Shown piece by piece: positions 33,819 to 45,200 of a DNA stretch of 64,000 nucleotides. Each line of letters starts with the position of its first letter. Position 1 is the stretch's first letter. Source of the stretch: Corythoichthys intestinalis (taxonomy: Eukaryota > Chordata > Actinopteri > Syngnathiformes > Syngnathidae); the NCBI RefSeq assembly GCF_030265065.1, contig NC_080395.1, forward strand, positions 4,786,001-4,850,000. Direction: 5' to 3'. A program made the position numbers and the translations under genes. The notes under the pieces are model-generated. The model saw only the letters and a list, made by a program, of their open reading frames with translations. It was not told where the DNA came from and made no database searches.

Positions 33819-34681
33819 CAGTGGTACCTCTACATACGAAGTTAATCCGTTCCAGGACCTTGTTTGTAAGTCGAAATGGTCGTATGTCGAGCAGGATTTT
33901 CCCATAGGAATACATTATAATTCCATTAATTCGTTCCACAGCCCAAAAACCTTCACGTTCCACAGCCCAAAAACCTTCACTAAATCCTTAAAAAATACTG
34001 CTGGTACTATTACAAATGGCAATTACACATAGCAAAACAAATAAATTATAAATCAAAATCGGAATAATAATAATAATAATTCCTGTATTAATGTAACGAA
34101 TCGGGTTCTAATGTGGCGGACGTTTTTTGCTGACCCTGAACGCACCGCGGGGCTCACGTGCCAGAGACAGACCGGTGAGCTTGAGTTTCACTTTCACTTT
34201 GAATGTTTTCTTGAGACCACCTCAATTGCGGCAGACCGAAGGTGTTTTTGTTTTGAATAAGTTGTGAAATAAATGATAAAAACGTGGCGAAGTTGGCGAT
34301 TTCTCTGGAGATGTTACCACAAAAGGAATTGTCAGCTTAACTTATAAAGACTGGCGAACGATGGTCGGAGGAGGACCGTGGAGATGTATTTTTGAGCCAT
34401 TTCACGGATGCCCACCCTACGCTCATATTTTTCTGTCATTTGCATCTTCATTTAGAAGGTAAGCGTCAACTTTTTCTTTGTTTCACCACCTGTACCAACC
34501 TTTTCTGAAACCCGTGTTGATTTGTCACACAAGAAAATCCGCCGTGCATTCGTCTGCGGTGCTGCCATTGTCGTCGTATTTCGAGCATGTCGTCGGATGT
34601 AGAAACAAATGGCGAGTCAAATTTTACGTCGGATGTCGAAAAGTTCGTGTGTCGAAGCGATCGTATGTAGAGGTACCACTG
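33819..34681 (+). mobile_element. Tc1/mariner-like non-autonomous element, copy 2 (empty of hAT)
   Basis: The ends CAGTGGTACCTCTACATACG and CGTATGTAGAGGTACCACTG are flanked by TA. It is the same family as 5230-7067 in the opposite orientation, and shorter because it lacks the nested hAT. A small direct duplication of 'ccacagcccaaaaacc' is visible near 33930-33975. Confidence 0.85.
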
Positions 34682-34801
34682 TACTATTGAATATGTCATC
34701 ATTATCATTTTAAAAATTTAAGTGACGGGTAAAAATAGACTGACCGGATTTTTATGACCCTGTCAGTCAAAATGACAGACAACGAAAATGTCTAGCGCAA
34801 C

Positions 34802-34806
<5 letters not shown>

Positions 34807-34866
<60 letters not shown>
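34807..34866. repeat. (TA)n microsatellite
   Basis: An almost pure TA run of about 58 bp, followed by an imperfect TA-rich tail to about 34890. Confidence 0.95.
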
Positions 34867-34874
<8 letters not shown>

Positions 34875-34886
34875 TAAATATATATA

Positions 34887-35925
34887 TATAAAAAAATGGC
34901 GTCTGTAAAAAACTCACGGATATCTACCTCATACCTATCGCTTAATTGTACTTTTTTTGTTACTGTCGCATTTCCTCCGATATGTTAGATGATAATTAAT
35001 TGATTCAAACAAAGAAAAATTGAAAAACAAAGTTTCAAAGGGCAAATACATGAAAAAGAAAATCTCGACCACTCCTTGATGTCTGTGATTTCAGCATCAC
35101 GACCCTTGTTATTGTCAGGAATGCGGGCAGGCAGGTGGTGTGGACCCAAATGCAGGGAAACAAAAGCAGCCAGACAGGTGGCGGTGATCTCCAAAAAACG
35201 TTTTAATAATAACTAACACAAACACAAAGTACAACCAAAAGTACTGGCGATCAAAAAGGCAAGGTTCAAACAAAACTTACTTTATCGGAGGGACTACTAC
35301 GCGAGGGCTTGGACAGGACTTCGACAATGACATTGACATGGACAATGACGCAACAAGGAGGGAGGAGAAAATGGGAGCTTATATACACACACGCAGACAA
35401 GGGGTAACGAGACCACGAAGAACAGCTGGGTAACACAGGAGAATGCAGATTGGAGGATACACGAGGAGCAGGTACAACAGGTGAAATCAATGGGCAATCA
35501 CAGGGACAAGTCACACGAGGAGGAAACCAACACAAAACCTAACAGTTATATTACAGTGTTTCACCCATAAAATCCCCCAAAAATCCAGCTGTGGCCATTC
35601 ACAGCTGTGTCTTGACACTCGGTGATACATGCTACATGGAGTTTTTGAATTGAAACAAGGTAAGTACGAGATAATATCTTGTTAAAGTCATGGTTCTTTC
35701 ATACTCTCACCTTCAGATAGGGTTTTGCTGTTTAATTTTTTTTTTTTTTTTTTTTTTTTTAATGCCCTCCAGTTCAAAATTTTTCTTCCTCCGAAAAAAT
35801 TGAGATTTTAAGCTTTCCAATGATGTTTCACACATGCGTATCAGACAATTTTGAAATTTGGCCAAATTGGGGTCTCAGAGCAGAACTTCAAGTCACCTGA
35901 GTGTTTTCCGCCATATCTATATGAT
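34887..35925 (-). repeat. Interspersed repeat W, minus-strand copy
   Basis: It is the inverse of 52980-53307 plus 56243-56360. Here the target of the hAT at 53308 is intact (near 34975-34985), and a solo LTR is inserted at 35113-35544. It also has extra internal sequence (about 35720-35910) that is deleted from the plus-strand copy. The family is not identified. Confidence 0.6.
35113..35544 (-). mobile_element. Solo LTR of an LTR retrotransposon (fossil)
   Basis: A 432-bp unit starts TGTCAGGAATGC and ends AACCTAACA, with a 5-bp duplication gttat on both sides (35108-35112 and 35545-35549). A TATA-like GTATATAAGC read on the minus strand suggests that orientation. No internal coding region is present. 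The related copy of repeat W at 53128-53170 gives the empty site. The family is not assigned; the clean duplication suggests a modest age. Confidence 0.7.
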
Positions 35926-35984
35926 ATGGATATAGACTATACTCGTTATACTGTGCTCCGAGTTGCTGTGAGACCCTAATACCA

Positions 35985-36120
35985 AGCTCCTATTGTAGGT
36001 CCTTAGGAAATAGTAAATGACATTTGTCGTCAGTGATATTGGACTGCGATAATAAAACGATAGACTTTAGCCTCTGCTGCCATGTCACGAGGCATCATGT
36101 CATCCAAACCCACTAGCTTC
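35985..36120 (+). repeat. Local duplicate of 37900-38120
   Basis: Both carry 'ctaggaaatag' / 'cttaggaaatag', 'tgtcgtcagtg' and 'gcgataataaaac(g/t)atagactttagcct' in the same order. They appear to be segmental copies about 1.9 kb apart. Confidence 0.5.
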
Positions 36121-36589
36121 CATATGAGTGCTATGAGAAAAAGAAAAAAAAAAAGACTGGAAACAAAATGGCGGGTGAGACTTCGGCGTCATAAAGTCGA
36201 AATCACGTATGTTGGGTACGTCGTGACCGGGGGACTACCCGTATTTGTTAAGAAAGATTTTGAAAAGGAAAAAAGTAAATATTTTCTATTTTTCAGTATA
36301 TTTGTGTATTTTTTTCATATAAAAGTTTCAAAAATAAGAGGAATAAACAGTTAACATCTCTATAGTCTGATCAGGTACTTAACAGGATGCAACAAAGCCA
36401 ATGCATGTGAATATTATATGTAAGATAGCAAAAGGATTGTCTATTAGTTTCCTATTTCAATCAGTCATGTTCAGCGCCAGAACAGTAAACAAAGCAGATG
36501 CATTGCCTTTAACAGTCACTGCTTTTCCCACCAACACACTTGTGTTTCATCGCCTGGAACAGCAGAAACTGAGCAGGACAAAGGTTACC

Positions 36590-36935
36590 CAACCGTGTGC
36601 ATTCTCCTTTTTAAGGATCTTCATAAAGGGAATCTCTAGCCACACACTGAGCAGAGAAAGGTTTCTCCCCAGTGTGTGGTTTTAAGGTTTTAATGTTGGA
36701 AGGAATCTTCAACTGCACACTGAGCAATAGAAAGGTTTATCACCAGTCGGCGTTCTGGTGTGTCTTTCTCAGCTTCCGTTCAGACCAAATTTTTGACAAC
36801 AAACTGAGCAGGAGAAAGGTTTCTCCCGAATGAGAGTTCCGGTGTGTCTTTTGAAGCTAACGCTGTGAACAAATTTTTGCCCGCAAACTGAGCAGGAGAA
36901 AGGTTTTTCTCCAGCGTGTTGTCACGTGTTTCAAC
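36590..36935 (-). pseudogene. C2H2 zinc-finger gene fragment, decayed
   Basis: On the minus strand there are repeated finger remnants: CSVCGQKFVHSVSFKRH, EKPFSCSVCCQKF, GDKPFYCSVC and HTGEKPFSAQC. The spacing and the TGEKPF linkers are those of tandem C2H2 DNA-binding fingers. Frameshifts (for example an extra A in the first GEKP linker), stops and lost histidines break it. More eroded finger-like sequence may extend to about 36480. It is a dead copy of a fish ZNF gene. Confidence 0.75.
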
Positions 36936-36959
36936 ACCTAAATTACGACTGGGGTACGG

Positions 36960-37560
36960 GTTACAGGAGGTAAATGTTTTACAGTTTGGTGAAGCAAACA
37001 ACAATTCTCATTGATGCTACATTGATGATCACATTGACAGCAGTATACGTCAAAGCCATTGACTGCCATATACGTCAATTCCATTAACAGGAAGTGACCT
37101 GCAATCAACAGAAGGTGACCCGATATCAACAGGAAGCGACCAACCCTCCAATAAACAGTAACTAGGCCATGTTAAAGCTATCACATAAGAATCTCTGATC
37201 AAATCTAGACAGTTGAACGTTCAAATGAGGTAGCTATTTCATCAACTTCTCTCCGAACATACTCGACGACCAGCAATTCCACTGTCCCAGTAGAAGCGTC
37301 GTTTCACATCTACAGTATATCTATACTTGACTGTATATTGCTCAATGTTGCTTCTAGTTGTTTTGGTGAGCTACTTGGGTCTTTCAACTCGCATTTGCTG
37401 ATTGTTTCAAAAGCAATTACTTAATAATGTTTAAGTGCAACATTAAAAGTATCTCTAAAATATAATGGAAATGTAGACCATCAAAATTTACTAGATGCTT
37501 TTCCTTAGCTTTTTTTTGCGCAAAACCAACGCACAGAGACGCGCCTGCGGTTTGGGTGTG
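36960..37560. other. Unassigned intergenic sequence
   Basis: No gene or terminal-repeat element is recognised. A short imperfect direct repeat of 'aacaggaag(t/c)gacc' occurs near 37085-37145. Confidence 0.4.
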
Positions 37561-37642
37561 TCCTTCGGTCGTTGAGGGCTTTGGTCCTGAGCGCAAAGCA
37601 TTTAAGTCAGTCACACAGCGAAGAGACGAGGACAAGGACTAG
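37560..37642 (+). promoter_or_regulatory. Possible promoter and 5' noncoding exon of gene 2
   Basis: A TATA-like catttaag lies near 37600. About 40 bp of purine-rich sequence then leads to a good donor (ACTAG then GTGAGAG at 37643). The next matching acceptor would be tctgcag at 38961-38967, directly before the conserved 47-nt leader of gene 2. This is inference from signals only. Confidence 0.25.
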
Positions 37643-38323
37643 GTGAGAGGCTCGTGTAAGTACTTTCAGTTGTTGGATAGTCAGTGTATCGTTAGCTCAA
37701 GTTTGTTCATAGATTTGTCAGTTACTGGGTTTGGTTGTTTAGCGATGATTACATGTGATCTCATTTTAGTTCGATTGGTCAAATGGTGGTCAGCTTTTTG
37801 CTAGTTGATCAATTGTACCGTCGGGTCAGGAAGATGATTCAGTTTTTCGACTTAAAAAGTAGGTGAATCCTTAGGAGCTTGCCCAATAAAGGCTAAGACA
37901 AGCAACCGATTTTAGGTCCTAGGAAATAGTTTGTGCTGATCTTGTCGTCAGTGCTAAGGGTGTGTCAAGTGGTGGGGTGATTATAAAAAAATTAAAAAAA
38001 AGAAAAGAAACCGACTTTGGCCTTGGCTGATATCTCACCAGATATCGAGTCACATAAACTCATAAGTTATGTTATGAGTGGAATTGGAGTGCGATAATAA
38101 AACTATAGACTTTAGCCTGTGCTGATATCTAGCCATATATCTGGTTATATATACATCAATTGCTCAGAAATTTTGCTGTCGGACCTCTTTGCAATAGAAA
38201 ATATAGAATGATTGAATATTTTGTTTTCATTCGTTTCAAATATTTTCTATGTCAAAACATGTCATTTTGTAGCTAAAAAAAAGTAAGCAATGAGTGTTGT
38301 TTTCCCGGGAAATGTCTTTTGTG

Positions 38324-38460
38324 TCATGTACCTTAAATGGTTTACAAGCTGAAGTTATGATAAGCCATGAAAAGTTGTCGTTCGCAGATACCTGATCGAC
38401 GGTCACATCGCTCACATGTTAACAAGGAGGAAAGATGGAACTGTTGGAACACTGTTGCTG
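38324..38460 (+). pseudogene. Relic of the NLR 5' region and PYD exon start
   Basis: The block parallels 7546-7700 of gene 1: 'ttaaatggtttacaagct', then 'ttgtcgttcgcag', then a 47-nt leader (38388-38434) and ATG at 38435. After a few codons (MELLEH) the match to the PYD exon is lost. It is a truncated duplicate about 580 bp upstream of gene 2. Confidence 0.7.
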
Positions 38461-38834
38461 CCTCTAGTGCTCGGTTAAGGTATAGTTGCACGGGGCTTAA
38501 AATCTCCGCCGAAGGCATGTAAGCGAGCAAATCATAATGAGAAAAAAAGGAAACAAAAGTAAAGTGCAACCCAGGAAACAATTTGGAAAGTAGTGGAGTA
38601 AAAAGTACATATATGTGCTGTAAAATGGATTGAAGTAAAAATGTAAAAAATACCACTTCATATTTGTACTCAAGTATATATACACAAAAATGTACTTATG
38701 TACAGTAATGAAAGATACTTTTTCTTCGTTACATTCGACCACTGCTAAGAGGAAAGAAGAAGATTGACCTGACATTTGTGTTTTGCGTCATGTCACTCAA
38801 ACGGTTTATGAGCTCAAGTTACAATAACTTTACC

Positions 38835-38950
38835 TTTATATTGCTCTGCACCAAGCACTTTAATGGAAACTAACCCATAGTATTATTGTTGGAACTCCAA
38901 TCTGAATTTCGTTGTTATCTTGACAATGACAAATAAACTCTGAATCTGAA
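38835..38950 (+). mobile_element. Short LINE-like 3' tail in the gene 2 promoter region
   Basis: Sequence 'tcgttgttatcttgacaatgac' type, then aataaactctgaatctgaat, is typical of 3' ends of fish non-LTR elements. It separates the 'gagctcaagtt' block (38810-38825), adjacent to the TATA box in gene 1, from the leader of gene 2. Confidence 0.4.
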
Positions 38951-39014
38951 TAAGTTTTCATCTGCAGATACCCACTTGACGGTCACCTCCCTTACCCGTT
39001 GATAAGTCAGAAGG

Positions 39015-39270
39015 ATGGCTCTGGGAAGCAGACAGAGGGAGCTGCTGTTGAACACGCTGATGGAGCTGGGGGAGAAGGACTTCGAGCACTTCAGGTTCCT
39101 CACGGACCTGCCTCAAAGTGTGCGTGAAAACACCCGCCAGGCGTACATTGCTGATGAGCTGATAAAGAAGCACGGCCAGAACACTTTGGACCAGACCATC
39201 ATGCTTCTGGAGAAGATTGGAAACATCAATTTGGCCGAAAAGCTGCGGAGCGACATGCTGAAAATAGAAG
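39015..39270 (+). CDS. Gene 2 exon: start codon and PYD
   Basis: 256 nt, the same length as in gene 1, beginning MALGSRQRELLLNTLMEL and ending NLAEKLRSDMLKIE. The donor is GAAG then GTTAGC. The 47-nt leader 38968-39014 precedes it. Confidence 0.9.
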
Positions 39271-42200
39271 GTTAGCGTCCCGTGGTAGAAAGCAGGTGAC
39301 TTGAAAACTGTGGAAGTTAACGATGACACGACCCATGGCAAAAGTTTTGTTGCTCATCTATTTCCCAATCTCAACTCCTGAGACATAACCATTGCTTCTC
39401 ATTTTGTGATCATTTGTTGCTGCTCTGTTGCTCTTAAGATGCCCTTAGGAACAATAGATAGACTTTGTTTCTCTTTTTCATCGAAGACATATCTGAGAAT
39501 GGTGAGCTCTTTTCAAGATCTCATCAATCGCTCTTCCTCATCTCATTTATTTCTTCGGAATCCATCACTGGAGCAATAGATGAGGCCATTTTTAGCCACA
39601 CATGAGAAACATGAGAAATGATTAAAAATTGAAAATAAATCCTTAGTTCTTGAAAAAAAAGCCATTGATCGGTGTAACAGTACATTGAATTACTTTTTTT
39701 TCAGCACATGACAGCAGTTTATATAAATAGAAAACAGTTCAATTAAAATAAAAATAAATTACATGTGGGACACCATAAAATTAAATCGCTCCTCCAACTA
39801 ATCATTGGCATGGTGTTTGTACAATGAGAGGGGTCTCCGCATGTCAAAGAACCAGTTAGATTCCTCTCATTTTAACCCTTTACACTCTGAGCAATTTTTG
39901 TGAAATTAGGCGTTGTGTTTGCTATGAGTATTCATTACCCCCCCCCCCAAAAAAAACTGCGCAAACCTGCCTTGTTGCACATATTTTTATTCCTAAATCA
40001 TCAAATGTCATGAACTTTCATTTTCCAAATTTCTTACATTTTTGAAAGTTTCATCACCACCTAAAGTCAGAGAATTTCACATGCCAAATATGGATAATCG
40101 CACACATTGCTTGATGACTGATAAAGGTTTTGACAACTGACCATAAAAATTGAACATCTTAGCTTCCATTTGACATATTGCACATCGAGGTTGAGCAAAT
40201 GAGCAGGGTGTCACTTACGTTTCAAAAATGGCACTATTTGACAATAGTTTGTAAACAATCCACATTATTGTCACGAAACTTGAAAACTCGCACTTTCTAT
40301 TCATTTCAATGAAATGAAACGTCATCTTTTACATCTGGGAGGGGTCTGTTCTTACCTCTGGCTCTACCTCTCGCCCTCTCGGCCCTTGGAGCTAGTGCTG
40401 TATTGTTCGTGAACGATTAGTTCTTTTTGAATGAATTGTTTGGAGAAATGAGACTGAACTAATCACCTTCTGCACTGATTACTTCTTAAGGAAGTTGGAG
40501 AGTCAGACAAGGCAGCGAAAACGAATGATATAGTGTATCTCTCACTTCTGAATCTACGACGAGCGGCCAATGAGGAACCTGCGTGCAGGATGAGGAGGGA
40601 CCAAGCAATGTCACTTCCCGTTCAGTTATATTGCTTAGCGGTCTTTGGTGATTCGTTTGGCAACGTCACTTCCCGTTTACTAACCGAACGCTTCATTTGG
40701 GCGGGTGTGGGTGGCGAGATGTGGGGGGCGAAAGATTCATTAACGATTTGTTTGAATGAGTCTTTTTACTGAACGAACCGGAATGGATTCGTTTCCTCAA
40801 GTGAACGACATATCCCGTCAGTACTTGGAGCTCTGGCAGAGGGTCGATCTGAAAAGTGAAACAAAATATAAATTCTATCGTTAACGAATAGCCATTTTCA
40901 AACAATTTTTAAATTCACACATGAGTATCACATAAAAGTAAAATATAATAATGTAACGTCATAATTTATCATTGAATTTTTTGGTGTGGAATGGAATTGT
41001 TTTGTCCTTAACGGGTCACCGCTGCTTTCTTGCAGGCACCGACTTCTCCGTCCACGATGACGATCAGATTGCCAGATTGAAGAGGGAGCTCCAAGACAAC
41101 CTGCGGCGTTTATACAGGTTTGCTCCTGAGGGCAACACCGAGCGGTGGCAGCAGCAGCCCCTGGAGGACGTCTACACGGAGCTGGACGTCACCTACGGGG
41201 CAGACGTCAGCCCAGACGGGCGGCATGAGGTCCTCCAGATGGAGACGTGTGACGCCGCGGCCAAGCAGTCTATCCTGCCGTGCGACATCTTCAAAAGCCC
41301 TGACGGGAACCTGCGACCGATACGCACGATGCTCACCGTCGGCTTCGCAGGAATAGGAAAAACCTTCCTAATTCAAAAGTTTGTGTCAGACTGGGCCAGC
41401 GGTAGTACCAACCAGGACGTGGACTTCATATTTCCTATCACCTTCCGCGAGTTAAACATGGAGAAAGGGGAGAGCTTTACGTTGGCCGAGCTGATCCAAA
41501 CTTTTGTCTGCGGAGACAGGCACATGAGCGAGAGACTGAACAATATATTTGTCCACCTGCAAACTTCTGGGAAGCGGGACTTTGAAAGCAGTGGGATCAA
41601 GATCTTGTTTATCCTCGACGGACTGGACGAGTGCAACTTCAAAATCGACTTGAAGAAAGTGAGGAAAGTGGACATGGATGTGAGGGAAAGCTACCCGCTG
41701 GAGGTACTGCTGGCGTATCTCATCAAAGGGAATCTGCTTCCTTGTGCCCGGGTTTGGATTACCACGCGACCCGCGTCGGCCCCCGATATCCACTCCAACT
41801 TTATCGACAGCCGAACAGAGGTGAGAGGATTCACCGATTCTCAGAGGTTGGAGTACTTCAGGAAAAGGTTCCCAAATAAGGAGCACGTCATTGAGCACAT
41901 TCGGAAATCTCGCACCATCTACATAATGTGCCACATTCCGATTTTCTGCTGGCTCACCGCAATAGTTCTTCAGGATCATTTGGACAAAAGGAAGGAGGGA
42001 GAGCTTCCCACAACGCTGACTGACATGTACTCAGCGTTTGTAGGTAACCACCTGGGAAACTCCAAGGAAAGAAATACAGCGGAGTATATCCCTGACGTGA
42101 AAGCGCTCGCCAAGCTGGCCTTTGACCACACCATGAATAACTGTCAGATCTTCTACGAGAAAGACCTGGTGGACAGCGGTTTTGATTACAGTCAAGCTGC

Positions 42201-45200
42201 AAAACACTCCGGAATATTCACTGAGGTCTTTAAGGAGGTCCCTCCGCTCAGGAGAAACAAACAGAAGATGTTTCAGTTCGTTCATCTGACCATCCAGGAG
42301 TATATGGCCGCATTACACGTGATGATTTGCCTTTTCCATGACAACAACAACGCACTGGACAATTCAGGATGGAAAAAAATATTCATGCCTTTTAAGCGGG
42401 AGACAATCACTGAGGTGCACAAGTCAGCTCTCGAGAAAGCCTCGAAGAGTGAAGGCAACCTGGACCTATTCCTTCGCTTCCTCTTTGGCCTTTCCTTGCC
42501 ATGCAACCAGGAACTAGTGGGGGAACTGCTGAAGGCTCCTCAGGGCTGCGGGCAAAGCAAGTCAAAGACAGTCGAGTTGATCAAGAAAAGGATAAAACAG
42601 AACACTCCAGAAAAGAATGTCAACTTGTTCTACTGCCTAAACGAGCTGAAGGACGACTCCTTGCTGAAACAGATCCAGCAGGAATTAGCTTCAAAACGTC
42701 TGTTTTGGTATGAAGTGTCAAATGACATGTGGTCGGCCCTGGCCTTTTTCTTACTGACAGACGATGAAACCAAGAAGTCCTTTCAACTTTCCAGCTACTC
42801 CCGATCGCCTTTGTGGCTCGAAAAGCTGCTGTTGGTGGTCAAGGCTTCTCAAAAATCCGAGTATGTGCTCCAAAGTGAAATAAAGTGGAGTCCGAAAATT
42901 CCAAAAGCACAATGGCAAATCCAAGAACAAGTGCACAAAACACAAGCAAAACAACTAAAAATTACGAAACAATCAAAAATCACAAAAGATGAATTTAAAA
43001 CAACTAATAGAAATCACACAAAAAAATCAAATTAAAAAACAATTGCTTATAAGAAAAGTCGACAACAAATCTGAAAACAAAACAAAATTAACTCATTCAC
43101 TCCCAACAACGTGTTCATATATTTTTTGGAACACCTTAGTTTGCTACCAAAAACGTATAGAAACAAGAAATTATGATCTTTAACTGCTCATAACTGAAGA
43201 ACGGAAAAGTGTAGAAAAACTTCTTTTACTGATGAAAGATTGGAATCGACTTGTTCTTTTATGTGTAGCCATGAAACCCAATATTCTGTAGTGCTTGACA
43301 GATCAGCCAAAATCATTGTCAATGAACAAAAAGCGATGGTTTCTGAAAAATGTCTGGGAACCAGAAATGGTTGGCACTGATGGCGAAGTTGACTCGTGGC
43401 TGTTTGGACGAGAGGAAAGATAACTTTATGACCACGTCTATTGCTCCTTTTGAAGTGATGATGACAGTGTGCTTCGTTGCAAAGAGTTCATGCTATTACT
43501 CGATATGAACAAATTTAATTGTTGCCTAACCCTAATTTCAATGTGTGTAATGCTCCAACTAAGTCATTGACATAAGTAAAGACGGGAAAAAAATTGCAAA
43601 CAAAAAGCTGGGTCAGTGTAACAGGTTTACCTAAAGTTCATCCTGAAACAGTAGGAGATCCAAAATCTTGAAAAATCTCAAATGGGTCAAAATTTGGGTT
43701 AAATCCAATCTATAATCTTGGGGGGAAAAGAGACTACGATTCACCCATCGTGGTTGTACGAGATGACGACATCCAGCACAAGTAATGTTGGTGATATTAT
43801 CACGGGAAAATAAAATGCATAACGCCTTTGGATTTTGTCATTTGCTCTTTATTTTTTGTTGTCTTGTTTTGTATCTTGAAATAAAATCTATTATTGTTTT
43901 TCAAAGCACCATACTAAATCAGCAGAAGTTAGGTTTGGCTCACTCTCACGACTTCCTCCTTCTTGTGTTCTCCAGCCTAACGGGTTGTAACCTGGACAAA
44001 GGCAGCTGTCACCTACTGGCTCCCGTTCTCAGTTCTCCATCCAACCTGAGGCATCTGGACCTGGGCTTGAACCCTCTGTCGGACGAAGGGGTGGAGATCC
44101 TGTCGAAAGGACTGGCCAGCCCACACTGCAACTTAGAAGTCCTCACGTAAGGAGCTCTTCCACTTAGAAATCTACCTCCAGTTCGTAATCTTCCGCGGAT
44201 ACGGTTGACTTATCGAATGAATCACCGTTGCTACTAGCCAAGGATAAGGGCCAAAATATACCGGACGCGTCTTTGGTCCGGGTCTGGCGAGCGTTGGAGC
44301 CAATGAGTTTCCATTCTATCCTATCGTTCAAAGTATAGTGGCCGCGTCAGTGCTCCGGACTGTCTGTGGACCATGCGTCCCGGAGCCCGCCGGATGGGTT
44401 TAGGCTATTTTCTATTTTTGCCAGAGATGCATCCGTCAAAATGGGCGGAGCAAGGCCTGGAGTCAACAGCCCAGTTGATTATTCACGGTTAAAACACCTG
44501 CGAAGATGGACGAAGAACCCTTCATCATGGAGGTGGAAAGTCACAATGTGATTTATGATGCAGATCATTTTTCTAAGACAACAATGAAAAGGAAGCTGCA
44601 TGGTGTCCACAGCAGATGGACGTTGAATTATTATGCAAGTTATGAAATTTAAAACAGAAATAGTGCCACAAATTCATGGTAAACGCAAAAAAAAAAAAAA
44701 TTCGGGAAAAAATTGTTCAGTCAAATCAAGTCCACCTCTATCTCTGCTTCTCTCATGAGTACAGACTGTGTGTTTGTCGTTGCTTTTAATGCCACATTGT
44801 CGTGCGCGATTACCCGAGAGCTCACGACGGGACGGAGTTGCCGGACCGCAGCTGTGGGCAGCCGGTATATTTTGGCCCTAGGCAGACACAATTTTGCTTT
44901 GAGTAGAACCTTCATCACTTCTACCAGGTTCCTTTCCCGACATCAGGCAAATATCTCATTTTCATTCCAGAAAAAAAAAAAAAATCCCGTCAAGTTCACA
45001 TCATTTTTCATGCATCGAACATGTAGTTTAAAGCTTTTTAAGGCCTGGATTTTCTCAAAATCCATTTCATGACTTTTAATGCTTTTCAATCACCCGAATA
45101 AACCCTCTATTAGTCAAGGAAAAGCCAGACACGACTGTCATGCCACTACTGTTTGTCATGCTTTGTGTTAAAATGATCAAGAATTAATAAGTTAGTTAAA

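Larger units (their letters stand above)
32954..34806 (+). mobile_element. hAT element inserted in a (TA)n run
   Basis: It begins CAGGGGTCGCGTTAACCGG and ends TCTAGCGCAACCTCTG. Both flanks are atatatat, so the duplication cannot be separated from the microsatellite. Internal pairs such as 'gtcagtcattttgaca' and 'tgtcagtcaaaatgaca' are inverted. It holds the THAP-exon element (33265-33676) and a mariner-like copy (33819-34681). Confidence 0.7.

Noticed and set aside
42861-43035. C-terminal Lys/Gln-rich tail of the gene 2 NACHT open frame
   Set aside because: A GTATGTG donor at 42861 is at the same place as in gene 1, and phase 2 fits the LRR exons; the tail is intron sequence similar to noncoding DNA at 51400-51480.
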